DNA of 64,000 nt from JBBQWT01 sp038210375 (GCA_038210375.1 JBBQWT010000011.1:39215-103214); one strand, 5' to 3'. Positions 54,220 through 63,379 are shown, numbered from the stretch's first letter. The notes: generated by a model from the sequence alone, not told the origin. Translations and numbers: made by a program.

Positions 54220-55779
54220 GTGGCAAAAATCGAACGCGCAATCATCAGCGTCACCAATAAAGACGGCATCGTCGAGTTTGCCTCTCAGCTGGCCGCCTTC
54301 GGTGTGAAGATCGTATCCACCGGTGGCACCGCGGCGCTTCTGCGAAACTCCGGCGTTGCGGTGCAGGAGATTTCTGATTTCACCGGCTTTCCAGAGATGC
54401 TGGATGGCCGGGTGAAGACCCTGCATCCCCGCGTACACGGCGGCATTCTGCACATTCGCAACAACCCTGCGCACCAGCAAGCGGTGGCTGAGCAGGGCAT
54501 TGAGCCCATCGACATGGTGGTGGTCAACCTTTACGAATTTGAGAAGGCGGCTTCGCGTGCCGGGGCGCGCGGCGATGACTTGATCGAGAACATCGATATC
54601 GGCGGGCCAGCCATGATCCGCTCCGCCGCCAAGAATTTTCAGGATGTCGCCGTGGTCACCTCTCCCGCGCAATATAAACAAATCGCCGGCGAGATGCAGG
54701 AGCGCGGCGGCGAGCTTTCCCATGAAACCCGCTGGAAGCTGGCGCAGCAGGCGTTCGCCGCCACCGCCGCCTATGACAGCATGATCGCCTCATCGCTCGA
54801 ACAGGTGCGCAGCGAGGGCGATCAACTGGTGATGCCCCCGGCAGACGCCTTCCCGCATTCGCTGCGGCGGCAATGGGAAAAACTGCTGGATCTGCGCTAC
54901 GGAGAGAATCCGCACCAGCGCGCCGCCCTCTACGGGGACGGCCGCCATCTCGGCGTCGCTTATGGCCAGGCGTTGCAGGGCAAAGAGCTTTCCTACAACA
55001 ACATCGTGGACCTGGATGCGGCGTGGGAGCTGGCCCGGGAATTTGATGAGCCCGCGTGCATCATCGTGAAACATACCAATCCCTGCGGGGCCGCCACCGG
55101 CGGCAGCATTGCCGAGGCTTATCGCAAGGCCCTCGAATGCGATCCGGTATCAGCGTTTGGCGGCGTGATCGGGGTCAACCGCGAGATCGCGGAAGACGCC
55201 GCGGAGGAGATGGCGAAACTCTTTGTCGAGGCCATCGCCGCGCCCGGATTTTCTGCGCAGGCTCGGATCCGATTTGCGGCAAAGAAGAACCTGCGGCTGG
55301 TGCAAGTCGCCGCCGCCCCGCCCGGGCCCACTTTGAAATACGTTTCCGGGGGATTGCTGGTGCAGGATCCCGACGAACGCGACTCGCCCTCGGCGGAGTT
55401 GAAAGTGGTCACCCGCCGCGCCCCGGACGCGGCCGAGATGCGAGCTCTGCAGTTTGCCTGGAAAGTGGCCAAGCATGTGAAGTCGAATGCCATCGTGTAC
55501 GCGCGCGACGGGCAGACGGTGGGCGTGGGCGCCGGCCAGATGAGCCGCGTGGATTCATGCCGCATCGGCGCGAGCAAAGCGGTGTTGCCGCTGGCGGGCA
55601 CGGTGTGCGCCTCCGACGCTTTTTTCCCCTTCCCCGACGGAGTGCAGGAGGTCGCGCGGGCCGGCGCCACCGCCATTATCCAGCCCGGGGGCTCGGTGCG
55701 CGACCCCGAAGTCATTGCCGCCGCCGACGAGCTGGGCCTGGCCATGGTATTCACCGGGGTCAGGCATTTTCGCCACTAA
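54220..55779 (+). CDS. purH: Bifunctional AICAR transformylase/IMP cyclohydrolase
   Basis: 519 residues from GTG 54220, preceded by GAGG (the open frame begins at 54118 but that part is not conserved). The cyclohydrolase domain opens ERAIISVTNKDGIVEFASQL, with STGG and RVKTLHPRVHGGIL. The transformylase part has LRYGENPHQRAALY, VKHTNPCGAAT and GQMSRVDSCRIGA. Catalyses the last two steps of IMP synthesis. Followed by two hairpins before a TPR gene. Confidence 0.95.
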   Translation: MAKIERAIISVTNKDGIVEFASQLAAFGVKIVSTGGTAALLRNSGVAVQEISDFTGFPEMLDGRVKTLHPRVHGGILHIRNNPAHQQAVAEQGIEPIDMVVVNLYEFEKAASRAGARGDDLIENIDIGGPAMIRSAAKNFQDVAVVTSPAQYKQIAGEMQERGGELSHETRWKLAQQAFAATAAYDSMIASSLEQVRSEGDQLVMPPADAFPHSLRRQWEKLLDLRYGENPHQRAALYGDGRHLGVAYGQALQGKELSYNNIVDLDAAWELAREFDEPACIIVKHTNPCGAATGGSIAEAYRKALECDPVSAFGGVIGVNREIAEDAAEEMAKLFVEAIAAPGFSAQARIRFAAKKNLRLVQVAAAPPGPTLKYVSGGLLVQDPDERDSPSAELKVVTRRAPDAAEMRALQFAWKVAKHVKSNAIVYARDGQTVGVGAGQMSRVDSCRIGASKAVLPLAGTVCASDAFFPFPDGVQEVARAGATAIIQPGGSVRDPEVIAAADELGLAMVFTGVRHFRH

Positions 55780-55810
55780 ATTTCGATAGTCAATCCGGCA
55801 AGCCCGGGGC

Positions 55811-55885
55811 GCGCCAGGAAATTTGAATACCCTGGCGCACTTATGCATCCAATTTAATTCCAGCGTAAAATCAAAGTTGGATGCA
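55811..55885. other. Two hairpins between purH and the TPR gene
   Basis: GCGCCAGG (55811-55818) pairs with CCTGGCGC (55831-55838) around 12 bases: a terminator-like stem after purH without a T-run. A second perfect 9-bp repeat, TGCATCCAA (55844-55852) and TTGGATGCA (55877-55885), follows with a 24-base loop, in the leader of the TPR gene. Confidence 0.5.
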
Positions 55886-55959
55886 CCCGGCCCGCGCCGG
55901 CTGCATCTGAAGTTTGAATCGATGGCCTTGCAGATCTGCGGCACGAAAGCACAATTCCT

Positions 55960-58176
55960 ATGAACTCTTTCCGTCTCCGCCTGGTGTTGCCGGCGGGCTT
56001 CCTGCTGTCAGTCCTGGCTGCTACTCCGGTCCTGGCCGCCGTTCATTCGTCCGCTTCCCGGCTTACATCGGGCAAAGTGGCCGCCTCCGCCGTTATGCTG
56101 GCCGGCGATACTTCCAGCGATTCCTCAAAAAGCGACCCGCAAAAAGATTCGCAGAAGGGTTCTCAAAAGACGTCTGCCCTGCAGCAGACCGCCGCGGCCC
56201 CATCCAAGGCTACCCAGGCCCCGCCTAATCGCGCGCTTTCCTATTACCACTTCATGCTGGCGCACAATTATGAAGAACTGATGGCCACCTACGGGCGTCC
56301 CGAGCTGGCGGAAAAAGTCATCCACGAATACCGTCTCGCCATCGACGCCGATCCCACGTCGGAGTACCTGAATTCCGCGCTGGCCGAGTTCTATGCCAGC
56401 ACCAACCGCGTCGCCGAGGCGGTGGTGCATGCCCAGGACATCATCAAGCGCGACCCCAACAACCTCGAAGCCCGCAAGCTTTTAGGGCGTATCTACCTGC
56501 GGTCGCTGGGTGACATGCAATCCAGCTCGCAGTCCCAGGAGATCCTGCGGCTGGCCATCGAGCAGTTTGAGCAGATCGTCAAGGTCGAGCCTAAAGAAAT
56601 TGACGACCACATTCTGCTGGGGCGCCTCTATGCCTTGAACAAGGATTTGAACAAGGCGCAGAATGAATTCAAGGTCGCGCTGAAAATCGATCCCACCTCG
56701 GAAGACGCGGTGACCAACCTGGCGTATCTTTACAACGAAGAAGGCGACACCAATCGCGCGGTCGCCATCCTCAATTCCATTCCCGACCCCGCCCGGTCGG
56801 CCAAACTGCTGGCGGTGATTGGCTCCACCTACGAGCAGCAGAAGGAATACCGCAAGGCCATCAGTGCCTACCGGCAGGCCATTACCCAGGACCGCGATAA
56901 CCTCGACGCGGTGCGCGGTCTGGCGCAAAACCTGCTTAATGACGGGCAGATGGATGCCGCGCTCGAACAATTCAAGTTGCTGGCCCAGGCTGACCCTTCC
57001 GATGCGCAGATCCACCTCCGCATGGCGGAAATTTATCGCCGCATGGGCAAGTTCGATCTGGCCCAGGCCAGCCTCAAGAAGGCCGAAACCCTGGTGCAGG
57101 ATTCACTCGAAATCCCCTATAACCAGGCGCTGATCCATGAAGCGCAGGGAAAATACGAGGAGGCCGCGCAGGGCTTGCAACAGATTCTCGACAAGACCGC
57201 CAAGCCCGACGGCAACTATGCGGTGAGCGAAAGAAATAACCGGGCGGTGTTCCTCGAACGTCTGGGCGCCATCTATCGCGAGATCGGCAAGACCCCGCAG
57301 GCGATCGCCACCTTCCGCAAGGTAGTGGCCCTGGGCGACGATAATGCCGCGCGCGGATACCAGCAGCTCATCGATACCTACCGCGACGCCAAGCAATGGA
57401 AAGAAGCCATGGCCACCGCCCAGGAGGCGCTGGGCAAAATGCCCAACGACCGCGGCCTCAAGCTGGCAGTGGCCAGCCAGATGGCTGACAGCGGCCAGGG
57501 AGAGGCGGCGCTCACCCTGGTCAAGGGCCTGATGAAAGGGTCCAACGACCGCGAGATGCTGCTGGCGCTGGCCCAGATGGAAAGCCGCTTGAAGCACTGG
57601 AAAGAGGCGGAAGATTACATTGCGCGCGCCGACAAACTTTCCACCAAGCCCGAAGAAAAAGATTACGTGGCTTTCATCGCCGGTTCCATTTTCGAGCGCC
57701 AGAAGAAGTTCGAGTTAGCGGAAAAGATGTTTCGCCGGGTGCTAGCCAACGATCCGCACAGCCCCATGGCCTTGAATTACCTGGGATACATGCTGGCCGA
57801 CCGCGGCGTCCGCCTCGAGGAAGCCCTGGGATACATCAAGCGCGCGGTGGAAATCGATCCTCAGAACGGGGCTTACCTGGATTCGCTGGGCTGGGCGTAT
57901 TTCAAGCTGGGCCGCTATGACCTGGCCGAAGAAAACCTGGCGCGCGCCGCGGAAAAAATCCGCAACGACGCCACCGTGCACGATCACCTCGGCGATCTTT
58001 ATGCCAAGACCGGCCGCACCCGGCTGGCGGCATCGCACTGGCAGCGCGCGCTCGAGGAATGGGCACGCTCATTGCCCGCCGACGTCGATACCATGGACGT
58101 GACTCGGGTGCAGAAGAAGCTGGAAACCGCGCGCATACGGCTGGCCCAGAAGACGCCGGCCGCGCCTACCCGTTAA
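55960..58176 (+). CDS. Large exported TPR protein
   Basis: 738 residues. Signal peptide (LVLPAGFLLSVLAATPVLAA), a low-complexity Ser/Lys/Gln-rich linker (residues about 45-85), then more than a dozen tetratricopeptide repeats filling residues 95-720 (for example IDDHILLGRLYALNKDLNKA, SAYRQAITQDRDNLDAVRGL, SPMALNYLGYMLADRGVRLE). No catalytic domain. Such proteins are periplasmic scaffolds, often for polysaccharide or cell-envelope complexes. The start ATG 55960 follows the double hairpin. Confidence 0.85.
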   Translation: MNSFRLRLVLPAGFLLSVLAATPVLAAVHSSASRLTSGKVAASAVMLAGDTSSDSSKSDPQKDSQKGSQKTSALQQTAAAPSKATQAPPNRALSYYHFMLAHNYEELMATYGRPELAEKVIHEYRLAIDADPTSEYLNSALAEFYASTNRVAEAVVHAQDIIKRDPNNLEARKLLGRIYLRSLGDMQSSSQSQEILRLAIEQFEQIVKVEPKEIDDHILLGRLYALNKDLNKAQNEFKVALKIDPTSEDAVTNLAYLYNEEGDTNRAVAILNSIPDPARSAKLLAVIGSTYEQQKEYRKAISAYRQAITQDRDNLDAVRGLAQNLLNDGQMDAALEQFKLLAQADPSDAQIHLRMAEIYRRMGKFDLAQASLKKAETLVQDSLEIPYNQALIHEAQGKYEEAAQGLQQILDKTAKPDGNYAVSERNNRAVFLERLGAIYREIGKTPQAIATFRKVVALGDDNAARGYQQLIDTYRDAKQWKEAMATAQEALGKMPNDRGLKLAVASQMADSGQGEAALTLVKGLMKGSNDREMLLALAQMESRLKHWKEAEDYIARADKLSTKPEEKDYVAFIAGSIFERQKKFELAEKMFRRVLANDPHSPMALNYLGYMLADRGVRLEEALGYIKRAVEIDPQNGAYLDSLGWAYFKLGRYDLAEENLARAAEKIRNDATVHDHLGDLYAKTGRTRLAASHWQRALEEWARSLPADVDTMDVTRVQKKLETARIRLAQKTPAAPTR

Positions 58177-58301
58177 GAGCACTTTCATAGTTGGTGCGTC
58201 CGATCACGGATTGATCGAACAGCCGGCAGCCCAACTTTTATGTGTTCTTTGGCACAAAAGAACAGGTGAGGACATCACCCATCCCCGAAGGCTCTGTTTT
58301 T

Positions 58302-58619
58302 CTACTTCCAATTAATGACCACCGCACAAGTAGCATTGAGCAAAAATGCCAGGGCAAACCCGATCAGCATTCCGGTGAACGCCGGAGCATCCCGCTTTCG
58401 GAACACCAGCATTCCTAAACCCAGGAGAAAAGCCGAATAGACTAATTGCACAAGAACAAGAGCAGGCTTCCCCAGATCTTTGGTTTCAATCAAAAAATAT
58501 CCCACCGATATTGCGGCTGCCAGGCCGGCGGTGGCGATAATCAGCGCAACCACAAATCCCGCGGCAAGGGCCCAGCCTCGCCGGCCCTGACTATTTTTTT
58601 CATCGATATGTTCGGACAT
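58302..58619 (-). CDS. Small membrane protein, tandem paralog 2
   Basis: 105 residues with three hydrophobic segments: GWALAAGFVVALIIATAGLAAAISV, VLVQLVYSAFLLGLGMLV, and GMLIGFALAFLLNATCAVVI. The last 45 residues are almost the same as in the neighbour 58655-58966. The N-terminal 50 residues differ. AGGCG lies upstream as a possible ribosome binding site. Unknown family and function. Confidence 0.7.
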   Translation of the reverse strand: MSEHIDEKNSQGRRGWALAAGFVVALIIATAGLAAAISVGYFLIETKDLGKPALVLVQLVYSAFLLGLGMLVFRKRDAPAFTGMLIGFALAFLLNATCAVVINWK

Positions 58620-58654
58620 TTAACGCCTGTGATGTGATTCCGCTTCCCTGCACC

Positions 58655-58966
58655 CTACTTCCACAATTTCAAGACTCCAACACAGGTAGCATTGAGCAAA
58701 AATGCCAGGGCGAACCCGATCAGCATTCCGGTCAACGCCGGAGAATCCCGCTTTCGGAATACCATCAAGCCTAGGCCGAGGAGAAATGCCGAATAAATTA
58801 CTGGGACTGAAAGGAGTGCGGCGGGAACTTTGCGCGCAATCAACAATCCGAGGAATACCGCACATCCAAACGCGGCCGCGGAGACAATCAACGCAACCAC
58901 GATTCCGCCGACAAGCGACCACGCTCGCCGAGCCCCGCTAATTTCGTTATCAACCTGTTCGAACAT
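58655..58966 (-). CDS. Small membrane protein, tandem paralog 1
   Basis: 103 residues with the same layout as the neighbour: hydrophilic start (MFEQVDNEISGARRAW), a transmembrane segment, then YSAFLLGLG, the basic loop VFRKRD and a final TM segment. The DNA of the C-terminal half (about 58685-58800) is nearly identical to 58325-58440. AGGTGA precedes the ATG. It lies 46 bases downstream of the radical SAM gene on the same strand, so it may belong to that transcript. Confidence 0.7.
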   Translation of the reverse strand: MFEQVDNEISGARRAWSLVGGIVVALIVSAAAFGCAVFLGLLIARKVPAALLSVPVIYSAFLLGLGLMVFRKRDSPALTGMLIGFALAFLLNATCVGVLKLWK

Positions 58967-59012
58967 TTGTCACCTGCTATGTGATCCGCCGCTGCACTTA
59001 GCGGTCGCCTAC

Positions 59013-60449
59013 TCAGGAATCATGCAATCCCTGCCCCATTAGCTCAGCGCGGCGCCGCAACGGACGCAATAGCTTCTCTTCCAAATCATCGCGATAAAAC
59101 AAGTTGTAAGTATCAAACGGTATCAGACGTCCATCGGGGTGGACGATGTGGACGCAGGTTTTCTTGACCGAACGCACGTCAAACGAATGCGCGTCCATGA
59201 ATTGCATAATGATGATGCGGAAGATATTTTCATAGCCCAAGCCTTCAGGCACCAGCACCTTGGGCAAGCAACAGAGAAGCTCGCGCAGGCTTCTCGATGC
59301 TGACGAGGGCGAGTGATTGGTGGCAAAGAGTTTGAATAAACTGGTTCGGACAGCCTGTTCCTGCTCGTAGAGAATCGTGTTTCCCCCGGCGTTGATCAGC
59401 ACTTCTGGCGGGATCATGCCGGTGAGCGGCGTTACCTTACCGGCCAGCTTCAGGGCATAGGCCATGGCCAAGCTGTCGGGGTGGCAGGGCACGGGAATGA
59501 TGTCCTCAGGCTGGAAGATTTTCGTTTGTTCGAGGATCTTGCGCCGGACCTCGGTCAAGGTAAGCCTTCCGGTCGAAGAATCGAAGTCGTCAAGGCGGCC
59601 CGCTTCCTGCACCGGTTGAAAAGTGACTCCGCGAACACAGCGCTGCTGTAGGGCGTAGTCAATGATCTTGCCCAACTCGCCGTCATTGAGGCCTTTTTGG
59701 ACGGTGATCACCAGGTTGGTGGAGATGTTGTAGCGGTTAAGCTTCTCGAGTGCATCTTGACGGATGCGGCGAAGATCGGCGCCACGCAAAGCCATGAGGC
59801 TCGCGCGCTCGAAGGAATCAAACTGCAGATAGATTTCGAAATCCTCCGCGTAGGCGGAAAGGCGCTTTACGAACTCTTCATCCTCGGCGATCCGAACTCC
59901 GTTGGTGTTCAACATCAAATGCCGGATGGGGCGGGCCTTGGCCAGGTCGAGAATGGCGAAAAAATCAGGATGCATGGTCGGCTCGCCCCCTGAGATTTGC
60001 ACCACGTCGGGCTGGCCTTCATTGCGGACCACCGCGTCCAGCATCTTCTCGATCAACTGGAGATCGCGAAACTGCTGCCGCTCCGGCCCACTTGACGCAT
60101 AGCACACCGGACAACGCAGGTTGCAGTAATCGCAGACCTCCACCAGGGTCAGGCATGAATGCTGCTCGTGGTCGGTACACAACCCGCAATCGTAGGGACA
60201 GCCCCACTTTACCGGGGTGTTATAGACCTGCGGCATCTCCGGGGCCTTGATAAATACCTCGCGGCAACGCCGGTAGTATTCAACATCGTCCGCGATCAGC
60301 ACGCGCTCATGTCCATGCTGCGGGCAACGCTTGAGAAGGTAGACCTTGTTGTCCTCAAAGACGGTCTTTCCCTCAATCTTCTGCAGGCATGTGGAGCAGA
60401 TGGAAACCACGACGTCGTAGAAAATGTAAGGTCGAGTCCTGGTAGTCAT
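59013..60449 (-). CDS. Radical SAM enzyme of the Tes/MJ0619 type (tetraether or membrane-spanning lipid synthesis candidate)
   Basis: 478 residues. N-terminal Cys motifs ICSTCLQ and KRCPQHGH, then GCPYDCGLCTDHEQHSC, then the radical SAM cluster motif CNLRCPVCYA (CxxxCxxC) near residue 132. SAM-binding features ISGGEPTMHPDF and LNTNGVRI follow. This order of motifs is that of the MJ0619/MA_1486 family, whose archaeal member (Tes) joins two isoprenoid lipid tails; bacterial relatives are linked to membrane-spanning lipids. The assignment to lipid coupling here is inference from motifs and context. The ATG overlaps the stop of the Lgt-like gene (ATGA). Confidence 0.85.
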   Translation of the reverse strand: MTTRTRPYIFYDVVVSICSTCLQKIEGKTVFEDNKVYLLKRCPQHGHERVLIADDVEYYRRCREVFIKAPEMPQVYNTPVKWGCPYDCGLCTDHEQHSCLTLVEVCDYCNLRCPVCYASSGPERQQFRDLQLIEKMLDAVVRNEGQPDVVQISGGEPTMHPDFFAILDLAKARPIRHLMLNTNGVRIAEDEEFVKRLSAYAEDFEIYLQFDSFERASLMALRGADLRRIRQDALEKLNRYNISTNLVITVQKGLNDGELGKIIDYALQQRCVRGVTFQPVQEAGRLDDFDSSTGRLTLTEVRRKILEQTKIFQPEDIIPVPCHPDSLAMAYALKLAGKVTPLTGMIPPEVLINAGGNTILYEQEQAVRTSLFKLFATNHSPSSASRSLRELLCCLPKVLVPEGLGYENIFRIIIMQFMDAHSFDVRSVKKTCVHIVHPDGRLIPFDTYNLFYRDDLEEKLLRPLRRRAELMGQGLHDS

Positions 60450-61222
60450 CGGGTCCCATCCGGCGCCAGCCCGGCGGGATACTGCTTGCCGGGCGATTCA
60501 GAGCGCGACCGGGCCCACGACAGCCATCGCCGGATGTCCGGGGCGTAATAAATCAACACTCCCAGGCTCACCCACTGCAGGGTGCCGAGCCCCAGAGCAA
60601 TGCGAGGGTAGGGTTTGATGGCATCCACCAGCAGGCGAAAACTCATGTAGCCGATCATGAAAAGCTTGAATGCATCCCCCGGACGAAAGGCCGCCTGATC
60701 CTGACCGTTGTTCGCTTCCAGCATGACCCAGTTGAGCAGCGGAATGAGCGCCAGAAGGAAAACCACTTCGTAGAGTTGGGTGGGATGGCGATGGATGCCA
60801 TCGCCAAAATCCACGCCCCAGGGCAATGCAGTGGCAGTCCCGTAGGTATGATCGGCCAGACCGGTCAAAAAACAGCCGACGCGGCCAACTGCAATTCCCA
60901 GCGCCAGGGGCATGGCGAACAGGTCTCCAGTGGAGCGGCTGACACCCATCGAACGCTTGACCAGTTCCACCATGATCAATCCCCCGATCAATCCTCCCAC
61001 GATGGTTTTCCCCCCGATGAAGTAAAGCGGGTCATGCAGGGAATTGAAGGTGAGCGCGGGGTCTTCCAGGAAAAAAAGCATCTTGGAACCGATGGCTGCG
61101 CCTACGGCTGCCGCTGCGATCACCTGCCAGCGTGTGCCGTCGCAAAGCGGGTCTCCGAAGCGGCGGCGCAACGCCAGATAAAACTGGAAAGCGACAAAAT
61201 AGGCGACGGTTTCAAATAACAA
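60446..61222 (-). CDS. Lgt-like membrane transferase paired with the radical SAM gene
   Basis: At least 258 residues and about seven TM helices. Features of prolipoprotein diacylglyceryl transferase are visible: GGKTIVGGLIGGLIMVEL, LGIAVGRVGCFLTGL (the GRIGNF-like signature is GRVGCF here) and HRHPTQLYEVVF. The N-terminus appears longer than the called TTG start at 61222: the frame upstream encodes FLHIGPWKIHPH, which fits Lgt-like N-termini, but has no ATG, GTG or TTG before a stop. True Lgt would be expected elsewhere in the genome. The ATGA overlap with the radical SAM gene suggests a shared lipid job, which is inference. Confidence 0.8.
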   Translation of the reverse strand: MLFETVAYFVAFQFYLALRRRFGDPLCDGTRWQVIAAAAVGAAIGSKMLFFLEDPALTFNSLHDPLYFIGGKTIVGGLIGGLIMVELVKRSMGVSRSTGDLFAMPLALGIAVGRVGCFLTGLADHTYGTATALPWGVDFGDGIHRHPTQLYEVVFLLALIPLLNWVMLEANNGQDQAAFRPGDAFKLFMIGYMSFRLLVDAIKPYPRIALGLGTLQWVSLGVLIYYAPDIRRWLSWARSRSESPGKQYPAGLAPDGTR

Positions 61223-61445
61223 GTGGGGATGAATCTTCCAAGGGCCTATGTGAAGGAAAAAGGGGAAGGTGATTGCGACGAAATGAAGAGGGGGGAGGAT
61301 GGGCGGATTATAACGCCGCGCGAGGCGTCAAAAACGAGAATCTCGAGCGAAGTGCGAAATCAGCCTGAGGGAGAAAATCGAATACCTGATCATCGTTGGA
61401 AGGCGCTTCTGTGATTTCCCGCAACGGTTGTTTTAGACTGGCTGC

Positions 61446-62558
61446 ATGCTGGCAAGCTACGCGGTGCGCGCTGAGGATTCCCGGGGACGGCGATATCCCG
61501 AAGCCACCCACAGTTATCGCGACGACTTTCAGCGCGACCGCGACCGCATCATTCATGCGCGCGCCTTTCGCCGCCTGGAAAATAAGACCCAGGTTTTTAC
61601 CAGCCGGTATTCCGATCACTTCCGCAACCGGCTTACCCACACCATTGAAGTAGCGCAGATTGCGCGCACCATCGCCGGCGCCCTGAATTTGAACGTCGAT
61701 TTGGCGGAGAGCCTGGCGCTGGTGCATGACATCGGGCATCCGCCGTTCGGCCACGCCGGTGAAAAGGCGCTCGACGCCTGTATGCGCCGCCATGATGAGA
61801 TCTTTGACCACAACCTGCACGCGCTGCGCATTGTGGAGTTTTTCGAGATGCGTTATGCGGATTTCCGCGGTTTGAACCTGACGTTCGAAGTGCGCGAGGG
61901 CATCATCAAGCATTCCGCGGACTACTCCGCGAAGGAGCATCCCGAACTGGCCGAGTATCTGCTGGACCAGCGTCCGCCGCTCGAGGCCCAGCTCATCGAC
62001 CTGGCCGACGAGATTGCGTACAACACCGCCGACCTCGATGATGGTCTTGAATCCGGGGTGCTGACGCTGTCCCAGATCCGGACGGGGGTGCCGATGTTTG
62101 AAGCGTTCTATGGCCCGGTGGAGAAGCAGTATCCCGACGCCATCGAGAAGCTGCAGTTCAATGAATCCCTGAAGCGCATGATCGACCGCATGGCCGGCGA
62201 TCTGATTGAGAACACGCGGCGCCAGGTGGCAGCAGCGGGGGTCATGTCGGTGGAAGATGTGCGCCGGCATAAGGGCCGGCTGGCGGGGTTCAGCGCGGAC
62301 GTCGAAGCGCAGCGCAAGCAGGCCAAAGATTTTCTATACGAGAGTTTATATAACAGCGCTCAACTGGCGCCGGATAAACGGCAGGGCGAGGTGGTGATCG
62401 CCGAGATGTTCGAGTTCTGGATGAGTAATCCGGAGAAATTGCCGCCGGCTTACAGCGGGGCGGTGCGGGAGCAGGGAAAGGCCCGGGTGGTGTGTGATTA
62501 CATTGCGGGGATGACGGATAATTTTATTTTGCAGCAGCACCGGGAAAATATCGGGTGA
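61446..62558 (+). CDS. dgt: dGTP triphosphohydrolase-like HD-domain protein
   Basis: 370 residues. Hydrolyses dNTPs to deoxynucleosides and PPPi in the cytoplasm. The HD-domain metal site is visible: RNRLTHTIEVAQIAR (His), ALVHDIGHPPFGHAGE (His-Asp) and the later DLADEIAYNTADLDDGL (Asp). The N-terminal DDFQRDRDRIIHARAFRRLENKTQV is family-typical. It belongs to the shorter dGTPase-like group, not the 500-residue E. coli type. Start ATG 61446; the region 61223-61445 carries no gene, only the upstream part of the Lgt-like frame. Confidence 0.92.
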   Translation: MLASYAVRAEDSRGRRYPEATHSYRDDFQRDRDRIIHARAFRRLENKTQVFTSRYSDHFRNRLTHTIEVAQIARTIAGALNLNVDLAESLALVHDIGHPPFGHAGEKALDACMRRHDEIFDHNLHALRIVEFFEMRYADFRGLNLTFEVREGIIKHSADYSAKEHPELAEYLLDQRPPLEAQLIDLADEIAYNTADLDDGLESGVLTLSQIRTGVPMFEAFYGPVEKQYPDAIEKLQFNESLKRMIDRMAGDLIENTRRQVAAAGVMSVEDVRRHKGRLAGFSADVEAQRKQAKDFLYESLYNSAQLAPDKRQGEVVIAEMFEFWMSNPEKLPPAYSGAVREQGKARVVCDYIAGMTDNFILQQHRENIG

Positions 62559-62608
62559 GGCTTGGTCCAACGGCAAAGTCAAGAGCAATAGCAAGTTCAA
62601 GTGCGACA

Positions 62609-62712
62609 GAAACGCGAGGTCTTTCGCTAAAACAAAAAGCAAGAACTCGCTCCAGGATGACAATTCACAAGGTGAGTTCGATGATCCGCATTCCTTCATA
62701 CAACTTCCTGAG
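62609..62712. repeat. Family B unit with a C motif (copy 3)
   Basis: A diverged B unit (62609-62662, ending AACTCGCTCCAGGATGACA) followed by a C-like motif (CTTCATACAACTTCCTGAG, 62693-62712). It fills part of the 333-base gap between dgt and the next gene. The rest of the gap shows nothing I recognise. Confidence 0.6.
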
Positions 62713-62891
62713 AGTTTCCTGGGAAAGAACAAGTCCGATGGTTCCGGCTGCTGGGGATTTTGCCGGGAAGAACAAGAATCTTTTTCGGCTGCTTATCACC
62801 AGCGCTGTATCGTTGCTGGTGGCGAGTCTTCGTGAAAACACTGTAGTTTAAAATTGCGGCTGCTGAGCGTGAAAGGCATTCAATCACTCTT

Positions 62892-63314
62892 ATGGCGGAA
62901 CAGAGTATTGGTGAGATGATGGCGGAGTATGCGGAGGCGGCGGTGCTTGAGGCGGCGCAGAAAAACATTGCGCTGGCGTATGACGAGCCCAGCCTGCGCG
63001 GGGTCGATGAAATTCTGGACCTGATCCAGGCGCGGTTGCTGGCGGAGCCGGCGGAGCTGGATGAGGCGTGCAAGCGCTGGGGAGGTTATTTCGGGGAAGT
63101 GGTGCGGCGGCGCTGGGGCGGTGAATGGACCATCGATACTTATCCGGGGAAATCATTCCTGGTGGTTACGCTGAGCTTGGGCGGATCGAAGATCTATCCG
63201 GCGATGAAAGTGCACCGTCGTTTGACCGAGGTGACGGGCGAAGAAGGCATCTGGCAGTTTTATCAAATGCTGCAGGCCCGTCTGGGAGCGGCGCCGGCAA
63301 CGCGTATTCAGTAG
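62892..63314 (+). CDS. Hypothetical protein
   Basis: 140 residues, family not recognised. N-terminal helices rich in Ala/Glu (MMAEYAEAAVLEAAQKNIALAYDE) lead to a mixed alpha/beta core with RRRWGGEWTIDTYPGK and IYPAMKVHRRL, resembling small cytoplasmic proteins that contain a GGEW-type turn. No signal peptide, no cysteines. The gene is monocistronic, between the repeat and the rRNA leader. Confidence 0.6.
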   Translation: MAEQSIGEMMAEYAEAAVLEAAQKNIALAYDEPSLRGVDEILDLIQARLLAEPAELDEACKRWGGYFGEVVRRRWGGEWTIDTYPGKSFLVVTLSLGGSKIYPAMKVHRRLTEVTGEEGIWQFYQMLQARLGAAPATRIQ

Positions 63315-63350
63315 GCAATCGCATGGGCAAAATTGTTTTAGCAAAAACCC

Positions 63351-63379
63351 TTGCACATTCGCTCGAAGCTTGGTATAAC
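63351..63379 (+). promoter_or_regulatory. Candidate rRNA promoter P1
   Basis: TTGCAC (63351-63356), a 17-base spacer and TATAAC (63374-63379). The 20 bases upstream (AAAATTGTTTTAGCAAAAA) look like an A/T-rich UP element. It would start a transcript about 585 bases before the 16S 5' end. Confidence 0.6.
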
